Shown here piece by piece: positions 1 to 12,340 of a stretch of 64,000 nt of DNA (position 1 is the first letter of the stretch; every line of letters starts with the position of its first letter). The DNA is from Adenanthera pavonina (lineage: Eukaryota; Streptophyta; Magnoliopsida; Fabales; Fabaceae), in contig JAIVEN010000007.1 in NCBI GenBank assembly GCA_026686845.1, positions 35,461,001 through 35,525,000 of the forward strand. The letters are read 5' to 3'. A model generated the notes under the pieces. It saw only the letters and a program-made list of their open reading frames with translations. It searched no databases and had not been told where the DNA came from. A program made the translations under genes and the position numbers.

Positions 1-1112
1 ATGAACTCTATCAAACACTATTTCTTCGGATAAATAATTTATTGAGAGATCACGCCTTATAATTTCTCTTAGTGTCCTCCTTGATCTCTCTCTACACCTT
101 TTAATAAGGCTTCAAATCATTTGATCAACTCTCCTTATTTGCTCCTCTTGTTCTCTTCTTTATACATACTCAAACCACGTTAAACGATTTTCCTTCATTT
201 TCTCCTCGATAAGTGCTACTCCAATTTTCCTTCATATACAATCATTTCGTATCTTATTCATTCTTGTTTGACTATACATTTATCTCAACATTCTTATTTC
301 TATTACTCTCATCTTATACTTTGGTTATCCTTTCAGAACCCAACATTCACTACCATATAGCATCGTTGGCTTTATAACAGTTTGATAAAATTTTCCTTTA
401 AACTTAGTCGGTACCTTACGGTTATAAATAACTTCTGAAACTTTTCTTCACTTTAACCACTCAGCTTGTATCATATGCATAACATCCACATCAATTTCAC
501 TATTATTCTATAAAATCGATAGCAAATACTTGAATTTTGACACTTTTTGAATGTTTTGCTCTCCAATTTTTACTTCTAAATCATTTCTAACTTATCTCTT
601 ATTAAACTTACAATATATATATATATATTCCGTTTTACTTCTTTTGATTACAAAGTATGTTTTTATAATTCAAATTTAGAGTTAACATTTTCTCTTAAGT
701 TCTCAATTAAGACTATATCATCTAAAAAGCATATACTTTGAAATTTCCTCATGTATATGTTCTATTAGAACATCTAAAACCAAATCAAACAAGTATGTAC
801 TCAAGGAAGATCATTGATATAAATCTATTCTTATAGGAAAATCTTTTATCTCACCTTCAAGAGTTCTCACACTCGTTGTTGCCCCCCTCATACATATCCT
901 TTATAACTCGAATATAAGTCACACTAATACATTTCTTCTCCAATACTTTTCACAATACATCTCTTGATACTTTATCATTGGTTTTTTTTTAAATCAATAA
1001 AAACTATATACAAGTCTCTCTTTATTTCAGTATCTTTTAATCAAATCTGTTAATAAATAAATAGCCTTTGTTGTAGACCATCCTGTCATGAATCTAAATT
1101 GTTGCTTTCCTA
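1..1112 (-). mobile_element. RTE-type LINE fragment, reverse transcriptase region (degenerate)
   Basis: Read on the minus strand, this stretch resembles the reverse-transcriptase part of plant RTE LINEs. Around 1100-1050 there is a stretch like QFRFMTGWSTTKAI. Around 905-870 VIKDMYEG is followed, after a one-base shift in a G-run, by ATTSVRTLEGEIKD, and then FPIRIDLYQ followed by a stop at about 845-815. Toward position 1 comes the C-terminal region, recognisable by similarity to the copy at 42127. Several stops and frameshifts make it non-functional. The element runs off the left edge of the window. A matching endonuclease piece lies at 6660-7492 in the same orientation and correct order, so the two may be halves of one insertion. 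Family recognition is from remembered RTE protein motifs. Confidence 0.8.
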
Positions 1113-1141
1113 AAAAAAAAAGGAAAACAAAAGAATAAGCC

Positions 1142-2618
1142 AGACATGTCTCTCAGGGGTTTTTTGAGCAAAATATAATAAATAAATAAATTATTTACCA
1201 ATATATGCTATGTTAGAAACAATTTACTGATCTATAATAATAAAAGTCGATGATCAGAAAATCGACGATCACACTACGAAGAAGTCGATGAATAGATACA
1301 CGACTTAATATATTTTTTTAAATAAACAGAGCAAGTCGATTAGCTACCAATCGACTTGCTCATGAATAATTTAAAAAAAAAAATAAAAGCAAGTCGATTG
1401 GTTACTAATCCACTTTCTTTTGATTGGTTTAAAAAAAAAAGAAAAAAACAATTCAGTACCCAGAATTAAAAATATTTACCAATTAGAACTCAATTGAAAA
1501 ACCTCCAATCCATATAAATTAAATTTTTAACTAAGATAAATTAAATATAACTAAAACTGATAATTTAGAAATTTTTTTATTACGTCTTAAAATGTTTTTT
1601 TTTTTAAAAAAAAATACCCATTAGCAAGTCAATGGCCTACATAAATGACTTATTTAATTAAAAAGAAGTCAAAAGTTTTAATAAAGAAGTGAAAAGCAAC
1701 CAATTAACTTTTTTTTTATTTTATTTCAACACACATTTTTTTTTATTTTTACATATATACTCCTCCGTCCCCTTAGGATAAAATATGTTTTTTTTTACAT
1801 ATGATAATATAGTGATGTGGTATTTTTGTCCTTCATTACTTATTCTATTATTAGTATCGTAACTTGTATAATAGTTAATAAAATATGTTAAAATAAGAGA
1901 GGATAACCTTAAAATTTTATTTTAAAAAAATTAAGAATATAATAAATTATTTTTAATATTCGTGAAAATCCTTCCATTACCTTATAATATAAGATGAATG
2001 AAGTAACAATAATACAATAATTCAATGTGTATAATGATTAGAATTAATGATTTTTATAATTATGAAAAAAATAATAGTTTAGAAAATAAAAAAAATTGGG
2101 ATTCACTAGTTAATCAATTTTTTTTAAATAAAAAGAGCAAGTCTATTATGTAGGCTATCAATTTGCTATGAGTATTTTTTTTGAAAGGAAAAAAGACATT
2201 TCAAGATATGTAATAAAAGAATTTCAAAATTATTAGTTTTAGTTAAAGATTTAATTTATTTCAGTTAAAAATTTAATTTATATGACTTGAAGATTTTTAA
2301 ATTGGGCTCTGATTAGTAAATATTTTTATTTTTGGGCACTAAATTGTTTTCCCCCCTTTTTTTTAAATAATCAAAAGCAAGCCGATTGGTTTTTGTTTTT
2401 TTTTTAATTATTCATTATCAAATTAATCATTTTGTTTTAAAAAAAATGATAAGTTACGTATCTATTAATCGACTTATTTATAGCGTGATTGTCGATTTTC
2501 TGATTATAGACTTTTATTATTATAAAATGGTAAATTATTTCTGACACAGCATATATTAGTAAATAATTTATTTATTTATGATATTTTATTCAAAAAAACC
2601 TCTCACAGGCGACATGGC
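1142..2618. mobile_element. Fold-back element with very long terminal inverted repeats
   Basis: The sequence from about 1142 to 1735 reappears as its reverse complement from about 2618 back to 2100, with roughly 80-90 percent identity by eye. Both ends share a CATGTC box, a T-run, the AAATAAATAAATTATTTAC stretch and the AAAATCGAC box. The loop (about 1735-2100) contains a second, Stowaway-like insertion beginning CTCCTCCGTCCC. There is no coding frame. Inside the left arm is a perfect short palindrome, CAAGTCGATT / AATCGACTTG, around 1332-1360. The long arms fit a non-autonomous Mutator-like or fold-back element. No clear target-site duplication was found, so the superfamily is uncertain. It sits in the gap between the two RTE pieces. 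Confidence 0.75.
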
Positions 2619-4650
2619 CTCAACTCAATCATTAAATGTTATGATTATTATTGTGATTTGTAAAAGATCTAATTAAATGAAGGGCCTCCGAGGTGAAATA
2701 AAAGAGAGGACTAGAGGAGAGATTAACCTAACTGTGGGTCCCGGGAGAAAAAAAAACACACTAATTGTGGATGCTCCAGTCGTACAAATTGCCATGTGAT
2801 TTCATTTGCAGTGCATTAAAAAAGGTACTCATCGGATGCTACATTATATTACAGATGTTATGAGAAGGTTGTTATATCTTTAATATTTTAAAAAATGCTA
2901 ATTATTTTTTATTTTATTCCTATTTACTTCATTAACATACTTCTTTTTATAAATGAAGTAACAAGTTCTCATGATGATACATTATGCGACTTCCAAAAAA
3001 AATATATGGGTGAGAGAAGAGGGCAGTGATAATCAAAATTAAGATCCTATTATTTTTTAAAATAAAAACTCCTCTTTTATATATATATATATATACTTAC
3101 AAACTTCACTTTAGGCCTTATTTGATGTAAGGGAAAGAAAATGGGCGAGATAAGAAATAAATTTTTTCTTCTTCTACATTTTGTGGTAATCTTCACGTGA
3201 TGCACCACTATGGAGGAGAAAAGTGGTGGCTGAAGCAGAGCTCATTGACAATGACAGTCTAGTAGCGCACAATAAAAAGAGGTGAGTGAAGGCAAAAATG
3301 TTTATTTTAAAATCTGAGCTGTGTTGATAAAAAAATGGAATGTGAATATTAAAATATTTTAAAACAATTGGATTGGGATAAAATGAAAAGATATAATTTT
3401 CATCAAATTATCTCAATTTAAAGGAAAGAGTTACAGGGAGAGAAAACTTTAACAAAATTTGTCTCACCTCCTCCAATTTTTGTTTAACTAAATAAAAAAA
3501 TTTTAATAAAATTTCTCCCTTCCATCCCCTCTTCTTCCCTACATTTCATCACATAGCAGTAATACGTGTCTATTGTATTGAAATTAAAAAAAAAGAAAAA
3601 AAAGAGTGAGAGAGAGAGAATAAATTGTAAATTTAAAGATGAATTTGACAAAATGTTTAAAGACTAGGGATGGATTTGGCATTTCATTTTAAACCTTAAA
3701 AAATAGTCAGACCGTACCCAAGATGAGCACATCCCACACGCAAATACTAATAAATATGGTACTGTCACTGGGATTTGACATATAGTATTAACTTTTTCCG
3801 TAGTGGCTAAGTAGGCAAGGCACTGAATGTCAGAGCAAAACATTTTTTAATGTATTTTAATCAACCCGTTCATTGGAATTCATTAAAACAAAAAAAGTTG
3901 GCCAACAATGAATAAAATATGAACCACTTCAAATTAGAGTGATTCTCATATTAACCAATAATAATAGGATTAAGATACCATATAGTGTGATTTGGAATAC
4001 TATCATATATCTGAATCTATAATTTAAGGACCTAAAATATATTTATTTTCAAGTATGGAACCAGTGTTTCATCCACTTTTTTAGGTTAAATTAGTACTTT
4101 AATTCTTTAATTTTATTTAAAGTTTTAAATTAATTTAATGAGCCAAAATAGTCGTAACTTTTAACTAAGTTAATTTATTTAAAGTTTTAAATTAATTTAT
4201 TTAAAGTTTTAAATTAATTTAATAAGCTCCTATGATGGTTCTCTATTTTTTAGAAGAAGAAAAGAAAAATGAGGAGATTAGATTTAGCCGGCAATCACAG
4301 TTTACCAATAACCAGATAAAATATCATAATTGAAATAAGAAGATGAAGAAAAAAAAAATCTCATCGGATAAAAATCTAACTTGAAACCAGAGCTAACTTG
4401 CAAAGAAAAATAGAAGTGAGATAGAGAAGAGAAGAAAGAAGGTGAGCATTGTTTATGATTCGTCATCTCTATCTTGATAACAATTGTACTCTCATGAATC
4501 TTTTGAGTTCGTAAACTTTTGATGAGATGGAGAGAAGAAGAAGCCCAAATAAAATATGAGAGAAAGTTAGTGATTAGAAAATTTTTTCTATTGTTTATAT
4601 TATAAAATATTTTATATGATAAATTTTTTATTTAAAATATAAAATATTAC
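2619..4650. other. AT-rich intergenic DNA, no gene seen
   Basis: No credible coding frame. A possible Tourist-like MITE lies at about 3112-3560: it opens GGCCTTATTTGATGTAAGGG and its other end contains a loosely inverted CCCTACATTTCATC. From 4171 to 4214 there are two copies of a 22-bp AT-rich unit, with a third copy near 4114. The rest is simple AT-rich sequence. Confidence 0.5.
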
Positions 4651-4654
4651 ATAT

Positions 4655-4915
4655 TTTTTCCGATCCTATATATAGGATCTTTTATCTTGATCCTGAATAT
4701 AAGACTTTTTATAATATACGAAGTGATATTTATTATACATTTTCAAAAAATACCCCTATTTAATGTATACAAAGAGAAAAAGAGAGAGATTAAATAAGGA
4801 TAGTTTTGAAAAAATATTAAAATTTTCAGAAAAATCAAGGTAGTTAATTAGTTTTAACTCCCCTTCTTAATTCACGTAATTCAGTTAAAATAGTCTTAAA
4901 TTAAGGATCAGATGA
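4655..4915. repeat. Stowaway-like MITE relic (family A)
   Basis: Shares its interior with the elements at 5478-5740, 24680-24915 and 25428-25692. The common blocks, in order, are a TCTTGATCCT-like box, TTTATAATATA, GTGATATTTATTAT, a GAGAGATTAAATAA box, TAGTTAATTA and GTTAAAATAGTCTTA. This copy has lost clean CTCCCT termini. It is non-coding and non-autonomous. Confidence 0.6.
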
Positions 4916-5250
4916 AATATTTTTTTTCCATTTTACCTATATCTTTAATAATTTATCTCTCATTATTTATAACTTTACAATAATAATAGAATGAGATATT
5001 TAATAAAAATATTTTTGTATTGATTTTATTTAAAAAATAATTTTTTAATATATATATATAATTAATATAAATTATTTTATAATATAGATTAAAAGAAATA
5101 TATAAAATAATGGCATTGGAAATAAGGATACCGTTTGGAATTCGAACCCAAAATAATGTCTCATTTCCCCAAGCGTCATTACTATTCGTCTACTCGCATC
5201 AATCCCTGACATATCCCGTTGCGATTTGAGACCAATGGCAGATGGCGTCC

Positions 5251-5438
5251 ATGCCCATGTGCACTGATTGCATAAAAAAACATAAGACAAAGCCATGTCC
5301 ATGTGCACTGATTGCATAAAAACATAAAAAAACATAAGAGAAAGCGATATGTGCTTTGATTGCATAAAAACATAAAAAAACATAAGAGAAAGCGATGCCC
5401 ATGTGCATTGATTGCATAAAAAAACATAAGAGAGAGCC
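5251..5438. repeat. Short tandem array, four units of about 44-52 bp
   Basis: Four consecutive units carry the core TGATTGCATAAAA, a poly-A/CATA spacer and CATAAGAGAAAGC. Unit lengths differ because the CATAAAAA block is present once or twice. The array makes overlapping open frames on the minus strand that read as repeated FFYVFMQS-like peptides. These have no start context or homology I recognise and are treated as repeat artefacts. Confidence 0.75.
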
Positions 5439-5477
5439 AGTGAACTAATAGGCTAATGATAAATACAAATGATAAAT

Positions 5478-5740
5478 ACTCCCTCCATTTTATAACTAAC
5501 ATATTTTATCTTGATCTTAAATATAAAATATTTTATAATATATCAAGTGATATTTATTATATATTTTTAAAAAATATTCTTATTTAATATATCTAAAAAA
5601 AAAGAGAGATTAAATAAGGGTAATTTTAAAAAAATATTAAAATTTTTTGAGAAATTGAGGTAGTTAATTAATTTTAACTTTCCTTCTTAATTCGCGTGAT
5701 TCGGTTAAAATGGTCTTATATTAAGAATCAAAGGGAGTAT
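5478..5740. mobile_element. Stowaway-like MITE (family A, best-preserved copy)
   Basis: Begins CTCCCTCCATTTTATAA after a TA and ends AAGGGAGTA before TA, so it has inverted CTCCCT/AGGGAG termini and possible TA target duplications, as in Stowaway/Tc1-mariner MITEs. The interior matches the relics at 4655, 24680 and 25428. There is no coding capacity. Confidence 0.7.
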
Positions 5741-5866
5741 ATGTTTCATCTAATTTATATTATAAGTTGTTTTTTATTAATTATATGTATATTAAAAATT
5801 ATTTTTTAATTAAAATAAATATAAAAAGTACTCATATTTTTTATTTTATTTTTATTAAATATCTTA

Positions 5867-5909
<43 letters not shown>

Positions 5910-6040
5910 GAGTTATAAATGAGGAGAGAGAAAGCATTAAAGACATAAAAAAAATGAGAAGAAAAATATCTAATGTTCTATATTTTAAACAAAAAAATTG
6001 TTATATAAAATGTCTTATAATATGGACTGGAGGGAGTATA
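5741..6040. repeat. MITE (family B) with an internal ATT microsatellite
   Basis: The right end reads AATGTCTTATAATATGGAC followed by TGGAGGGAGTATA, and the left end contains the inverse TTTATATTATAAG. The same family is inserted in intron 1 of receptor kinase copy 1 (13729-13989). An ATT trinucleotide run of about a dozen units lies at 5869-5908 inside the element. Confidence 0.6.
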
Positions 6041-6658
6041 ATATATCATGTATTATATTTTACTTATTTTATAATATTACTAGTATTTTATATAAACTAT
6101 TTTTTATATTGATCAATGAATTTATAATATTAATTTAATCACATTGTTTCTAATTTATAATAATTTGTAATATTATAATTATAACTTATAAACAAAAAAG
6201 TAAACTAAAAAGAAAAATAAAACTAAATTAATTAATCTAAATAATTGAATAAAATCGGAAATCCTAAATTGTAGTTACCATTATGCCCTCAAACTTAACT
6301 CTATTGCCATCCCGCATCTTCCTCAAGAATGAAAAATTGCATTAAATTATATAGATATTTTATAATGTTGTAATCATGTGATTTTATTATAATTGACTTA
6401 TTAGTATATTATTTTTAATGATTTAACATATATTATTATTATGTGCGCTTATTAACTCATTATAAAATTATATTATTTAAGTTTATTTTTAGGTTATTTA
6501 ACAATTTAATATTTTATTTCATATAAATATATTATATTGTATATAATATTATTTTTTATTTAATTATTACATTACTAGTTTGACCGCCGGTCTAACTGGT
6601 TGAATCATGAAAACTGTGACCCGATGACATTTTTGGTTCGACATTCAGTTCGACTTTT
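6041..6658. other. AT-rich spacer ending in a hAT-like MITE scrap
   Basis: Mostly AT-rich sequence without open frames. At about 6588-6658, blocks such as GACCGCCGGTCTAACTGGTT and GGTTCGACATTCAGTTCGAC resemble the ends of the element at 10242-10776. This scrap directly interrupts the RTE endonuclease-linker sequence that begins at 6660. Confidence 0.4.
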
Positions 6659-6659
6659 A

Positions 6660-7492
6660 AAACATTACTCTATTCTTGACAATTTTGTAAATCTTGCTTT
6701 CATCATTCTTCATTCATAAATTTTGGTAGAATTCTTCAAAGGCCTTAAATCGAGTCTCGTTCACTGCTTTCTTAGTCTCATTTCCCTCTAAGCGATAACT
6801 CTTTCAATTTTCCTTGTTATTGCACAAATGTAAGGCTTTGAAACACTCCTTTTTATGTTTAACCTTCTCTTGCATACTCTCATTCCACTACTAAAACTAC
6901 TTATCTCTAGGTCCAAAACCTTTGGATTCACCAAAAATGCTTTAGCGGTATCTCTGATCCTTTTAGTCATCTCATACCACAAGATGTTAACACTTCATTG
7001 CGAGTTTCTATTACCTTCTTTCAATACTTTTTTTTTATAAATCTCACCTTTTAGTTGCTACCACTTGATCCTAAGATTTAAGACTTTTCAACTTTTCAAC
7101 TTATGGCTCTTAACCAGTACATTAAAGACTAAAATCCTATGTTATGAAGTTAAGCTTTCACCAGGAATCACTTTACAGTCTTTACAAACTCTTCTATTTG
7201 AATTCCTTACCAAAAAGAAATTAATTTACGACCTCTGGATTCTACTCTTATATGTGACTAAATGTTTCTCCTATTTCTTAAAACAAGTGTTATAATCATA
7301 AGGTTATAAATCATTGAGAAATAAAAAATGAAATACCTTTCCTCATTTAATTCTCCAAAATCAAAATTACCATCAACGCCCACATATTGTCTTATCTTTT
7401 TTCCCACATAACCACTAAAGTCCCCACCAATTAAAATATTTTTCACTTGTAAAATATCTCAAATCAAGTCCTTCAAATTTCCCAAAATTTAT
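6660..7492 (-). mobile_element. RTE-type LINE fragment, AP-endonuclease and linker region (degenerate)
   Basis: On the minus strand from 7446, ILIGGDFSGYVGKKIRQYVG matches the LFIGGDFNGHVG region of RTE endonucleases. Then come a FDFGELNEER-like stretch, VIPGESLTS followed by a stop and HRILV, and a linker in which MWYEMTKRIRDTAKAF and TRFKAFEEFYQNL are recognisable. Similarity extends upstream to about 7492 (KFWE-like). Stops and small frameshifts are scattered throughout. Homology ends abruptly at about 6660, where a hAT-like scrap joins. It is in the same orientation as the RT fragment at 1-1112. About 450-500 bp of the normal RTE between linker and RT is missing. Confidence 0.8.
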
Positions 7493-9279
7493 CCTTTATA
7501 TACTTATACAGTAATAGATAGAAAAGACAAAAACTGCACATATATATATATATATAGAGACACACACACATGACACAAGTATATTTCTCTATCTGTAATA
7601 TTTATTTTCAAAAAAATATTTAACCAATCACGGGAGAGGAGCCGTTTGATGGTACCAAGACCCACCTACTGCCATACTCCCACGTCATGCAAGCTCTAAC
7701 ATGTCAAGGATGCCCCATAATTCAATGCCGTGGCAGAATGAGCGAGCCCGAAAAATTTGAAAAAAATGAGGGGGTTAAGTTTTAATCTTTAGTATAAAAA
7801 TATAATTTGGATTATTTTAAGTTCAGCTCATGGCGAGCCGGCCCGAGCGGGCTACAAGTTGGCCTGAAAATGTGTTTTCTTTTTTTCTTCTTTTTTTGGG
7901 TTTAAAATATTAAAAAATACATATTATTTTAATAATTAGTGATATATAAATAATAAAATTTAAATATTATATTAAATTTCGATCAATTATGATAATAATT
8001 AATTTTATTAATTTAAATAATTATATAAAAAATTTTAAAAAAATGAAAAATATTATAAAAAAAAACCCGTGAACCAGTCGGTAAGTTCAATCTCATGGGT
8101 TCAGACTTAAATTTTCAAGCCTATATATCAAATCGGGCTTTTTGGCTCGATCCAAGATGGGGCCGATCCGATTTAACACCTCTAGCCCAATTTTCCTTAA
8201 ATATACCCTTTGACCCAACATTGCATTTTAAATTCTTTTGCATCAAACAGGTCTCGTGGCTTAGAAAGAAAAATGAGCAATGTGTGATGCACACAACGAT
8301 TTGCCTTTGTCTGTGTAGCCAAAGAATTCAGAACCGACAAGGATGAAATAGTTGAGGGAAATTTTTTCATTTATTAGTCAACTTTTTATTTGCATACGCA
8401 ACATTTCAAAATTCATTATTTTCAAATATATATGAAGTCAGTTTCACAAATTGAAACATGATTCATGCTAGGGGCCGGGAAATAACATTTGAAGATCTGT
8501 ATGTAAAGTTACTATTAAATAAAGATCCAATTACCACTTAGCTTCCAAATTTTACTATTTTTTTCTTCCAAGTTTTAGTACTTTATATCATTTAAAAGTC
8601 TTTCTTTTGTCATTAAACTAAATAGGTCTTCAAGTAACATTTCCCCCTTTAAGCTAGCGAAGGTGGAGGTTCATATTGGTTGATCTCGATAAGGGTTACT
8701 GACCTTTTGATTATTCAAATATTCTTACAACCTCCGTTAATGATAATAATTAAACTTTTAAAAATTAAATAATGCCAAATGGATCTCGTACGGTCTTAAT
8801 TACCAACCATTACCCTAATTTATTCATTAACTAACGCACCATCTCACTAACTCCCATATGTTTTTTGTTTTTCTAACACATTAATTTTCAAATACAATAA
8901 CGGACTCTTTATTCATAATTAATGTACATTATACTAAAGCTAAGCTTTCTAATAATTACGTTGTTAAGCTAGAGTAAATGAAGTAACTCAAAAGGATTAT
9001 TTTCACTTTTGTAAGATCGTATATAATCCTTATTTTTAATGACATTTGTAATATTCAGGGATTAGATTTTTAAGAAATCCTTTAGATAATAAAAATAAAA
9101 TAAAATTTGAGAATAAATAACTTAAAAGTAAACGCTAAATCTATTCCCAAAGCAATTTGTGATCACAGCTCTAGCCAAGTAGCCTCCAAGTCAACCTTTT
9201 CAAATATATATATATATATATTCTTCATACACTTTGTATCAATCCTTAACATATTGTCCTAGACTTAGTTTCTAGTTAA
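7493..9279. other. Intergenic DNA with a GC-rich hAT-like relic
   Basis: No gene recognised. Between about 7820 and 8184 there are GC-rich blocks (GAGCCGGCCCGAGCGGGC, GGGCTTTTTGGCTCGATCC). The end reads TTTAACACCTCTA, typical of hAT MITE termini. The opposite end and a target duplication were not found. The 83-residue frame at 8095-8346 falls in this relic and has no recognisable domain. 8185-9279 shows nothing. Confidence 0.35.
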
Positions 9280-12200
9280 CGGTGAGTACAATTGATGATC
9301 TATGCAAGACTGGAGGATAATAGGATGGAGGAAGAGCAAAGAGAAGACAAAACCCCTCACGTTGCAGTCTAAACAGGGGATGCCACGACAAACAATTTGA
9401 AACCTCAATAAATTTTTCCGACAGTAAAGTTTCATGCTACAGCGAACTTATCACCCGCTGTGGCGCCAGATTCCAAACTCTAGTAAATTTGAAGCATTTT
9501 AGTTGACAGAGCAGAAAGAATCAAAGAGAGAAAATAGAGAGCTCTGCTAAGGTTTCAAGAAATCCAGCTTTGGGAGTGATTTTTAGACTCTATGAGCTTG
9601 ATTAACTGTTGGTAAATGATTCTTGCTCCTCCTTTTCAATTTTCTCTTTGGTTTTTGGGTGAATTTTTGGATATATGTTTAGGTTTATGGTTTTGGCCTA
9701 AATCTACCTATTAAAATGGATGTAATGAGATTAATGAGGTGTTATTCAGTGTTAATAATGCTTACGTATGAGTTTTAGAGGGAGTGTGTATGATTTATGC
9801 CTAACCCTAGGTGGTCTTTAGTTTAGGAAATTTGGAATCCGAGAGGTATGGCAATGATTACAATATGGATGGTTAATTAGAGCTTATTAGTGTGTAGTTA
9901 TGTTGTTGGAACCTCGGGTAGAGCTAAAATGGCTGAATTGTGGATTTTGGTTGTTATGGATATTATGTTAATTGAAGATATTATAACATTGTAGTGATTG
10001 TTTGGTTGATCGGAGGAGTTCAAGTCGTGGTTGACAATCCGGAAGCTTGTGAAATCTGTATGTGTGATACTAACAATTTGAGGTAACCAGGTGTTGTATA
10101 TGTTTGTTATTTGTTAATTATGTTTATATATATATATATATGCATATTTTCGTTCATGTCACGATATTGTTATGTGTGTGTATGATTTTTTTACATATTG
10201 TGGTATGCACACAATTAGATGAGATAGCATATGATAATTATCAATGTTAAGAAAATCAGATCGGACACTGAATCGGACAAGGTAGCAGTTCAAAGGTTTA
10301 ATGATCAGACCGGGGTCGGACCAGATCAGACTGGTTGTAATTAATAGGTACAAATATTAGAATAATGTTATTACATAGAGAAAAAAATTCAAGAAATAAA
10401 AAAAAGTAAGTAAATATTGAAGAAAACAAAGGAAAAACAAAAACTATTTGACACTTGAAAGCCCCATATTGCTCAAGTTTTAATAAAGTAAGTGTGTTGA
10501 GACCTATATAAAGATAGTTTTGTTGGTCATGTTAGAAGTAATATATTGGGTATCCTTGAGATATCTTAATGGACTTGGAAATCTTTTTTTTTTAGGCCTA
10601 GAGTTGTAATTTTTAATTTTTTTAAAAAAAGAACCGAATCAGTTCTTGACCGATTTTACCGGTCATTGACCGATTCTCTAGAGAACCAGTTCTGGGATAG
10701 TTTCGGACCAAACCAGTGACCGGTTCTCGGTTCGACCGGTTGAACCGGCCAGTCCGATCCATTTTTCAGTACACTGATAATGATGAACATGATGATTAAA
10801 TAGTGATATACATATGTTGACGTGGCATTATGCGATTTCATAGCATATTAGCATGACATTGATGAACATGATCATGATGATGACTACATTGTGATATGGC
10901 ACAAATATCATCACCACATGAGCATTGTAAGAAAAGGTGGATCAGGTGGTGATGATAAGATATGATATGATATGATAATATATGATATAGTGAAATAAAG
11001 AAGAGATCCTTACAACTAAATCTTCTCCAATGGTTTGGGGAACTAGGCGATAATGGACTACATCTTCCCTAAATCATCACCAATTTGCGGTGATTCAGAA
11101 GAAGGAGAGCCACGGTCCAAGCATTAATATTACCTTTGGCCAGGTGCACTAGTGTGAGGTAAGCTTAGTGATGTTCCGGAATTAGTTTTCACTGACTATT
11201 GGAAGAGAATTACCTATTGGAAATATCTTATGATGACGTCAACTCGTGGTTCTAGCCATGTATAAGGGAGACATGCATTTCATTACATTTTGCATTGCAT
11301 ACATCATACGCACATTCATGTGGATAAATGATATAAGTTACCTGTGGTTGTCCCTAGTTACTGAGACTTTGTCTCACACCACTTCTCATTACTAACATTT
11401 CAAGTGAAAGCTTTAGCACTGGTCCAGAAAAGACTAAGGAGTAGTAGATTTCTCCATTTGGAAACGTCATTGTAAGTGGCAGTTCTACCATTCAATCTAT
11501 GTAATGATTGTGCCAAGTAGAGTTAGGTGTATATATGTCTAGTCGGGTTATCTTGGGAGTGAGATGGTGTATGTTATATAATGACATGGATGGATGTGAT
11601 GATATTAATGTTGTTGAACGTTATGTGATGGTTGTATGATGATGATGATGTTGATATTGATAATGTATCGATGGAATAAGTATCTGTGGGTTGGATTGGC
11701 ATGTGGGAGCCTATAGGGGATTTTGGGCCTTGTGTGTGAGTTTTGGGTATATAATTCAATATGTGAATTAGAGAATCAAATCTCAGAGGAATGGTTTCTT
11801 TTATGTGAAATCCTCTTAGACAAGTTGATTGAATCAAATAGGACATGTGTTAATAGTTATTGAGTGCCAAATTGCCTTTGGTGACAAATGGAGATAATAA
11901 GTTGTGAGTTTTGGCTAAAATGGTGTTGAGTGTTCAAAATCTCCATACGGAGATGGAATTGAATAAAACTAATGTCTATAGATAGAGTGAGACAAGATTG
12001 ACTTGTAGGAGTTGGAATCAAGTCAATCGGAGGTCAGAACACAAAGTTGTGTGCATCGAAATTCACCCCAAAAACTTTAAATTTGTTGATATAGTATCAG
12101 TAAGGGGTGGCAGAAGTTTGGCTGTGGCACCAAATGCTACTGACTCTACCATGCTGCGACAGTATTGTAACTGTCATGACGCCAACGCATTTTGTTTCTT

Positions 12201-12340
12201 TGAGACCGTTGTGTCACTGTAACTGGCCGTAACCCCAGCACTATTTCGCCCCCTATTGGTGATTTTTAATGTTTTGAGTGAAGTTTTGGGGTTTTTGAAA
12301 GTAGGTCGTACGCACTTGGCCTTAATTATTTTAAGAATCA
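9280..12340. repeat. Non-coding, moderately GC-rich block, possibly a decayed LTR-retrotransposon relic
   Basis: This 3-kb block has fewer A/T runs than its surroundings and lacks long frames. It contains stretches such as GAGACTTTGTCTCACACCAC (about 11362), AAGCTTAGTGATGTTCCGG (about 11161), and two sections around 9430-9470 and 12150-12200 that each have CATGCTRCRGCGA-like and GGCGCCA/GACGCCA words. It resembles LTR or untranslated regions of gypsy-type retrotransposons, but no primer-binding site, protein domain or LTR pair was identified. The hAT-like element at 10242-10776 is inserted within it. Confidence 0.3.
10242..10776. mobile_element. 535-bp non-autonomous hAT-like element
   Basis: Left end CAATGTTAAGAAAATCAGAT and right end (reverse complement) CAGTGTACTGAAAAATGGAT form imperfect terminal inverted repeats. 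Flanking 8-mers ATAATTAT (10234-10241) and ATAATGAT (10777-10784) are a 7/8 target-site duplication. Internally it carries many ACCGGTT/AACCGG words near the ends. There is no coding capacity. The 8-bp duplication points to hAT. Confidence 0.7.

Noticed and set aside
5072..5502. Overlapping minus-strand frames with repeated FFYVFMQS-like peptides
   Set aside because: They are translations of a four-unit tandem DNA repeat in different phases. The repeat explains the pattern fully.
9430..12220. Possible LTR pair suggested by similar CATGCT..GCGA and GCGCCA words at both ends of the 9280-12340 block
   Set aside because: The similarity is limited to short words. No alignable LTRs, primer-binding site or duplication were seen.
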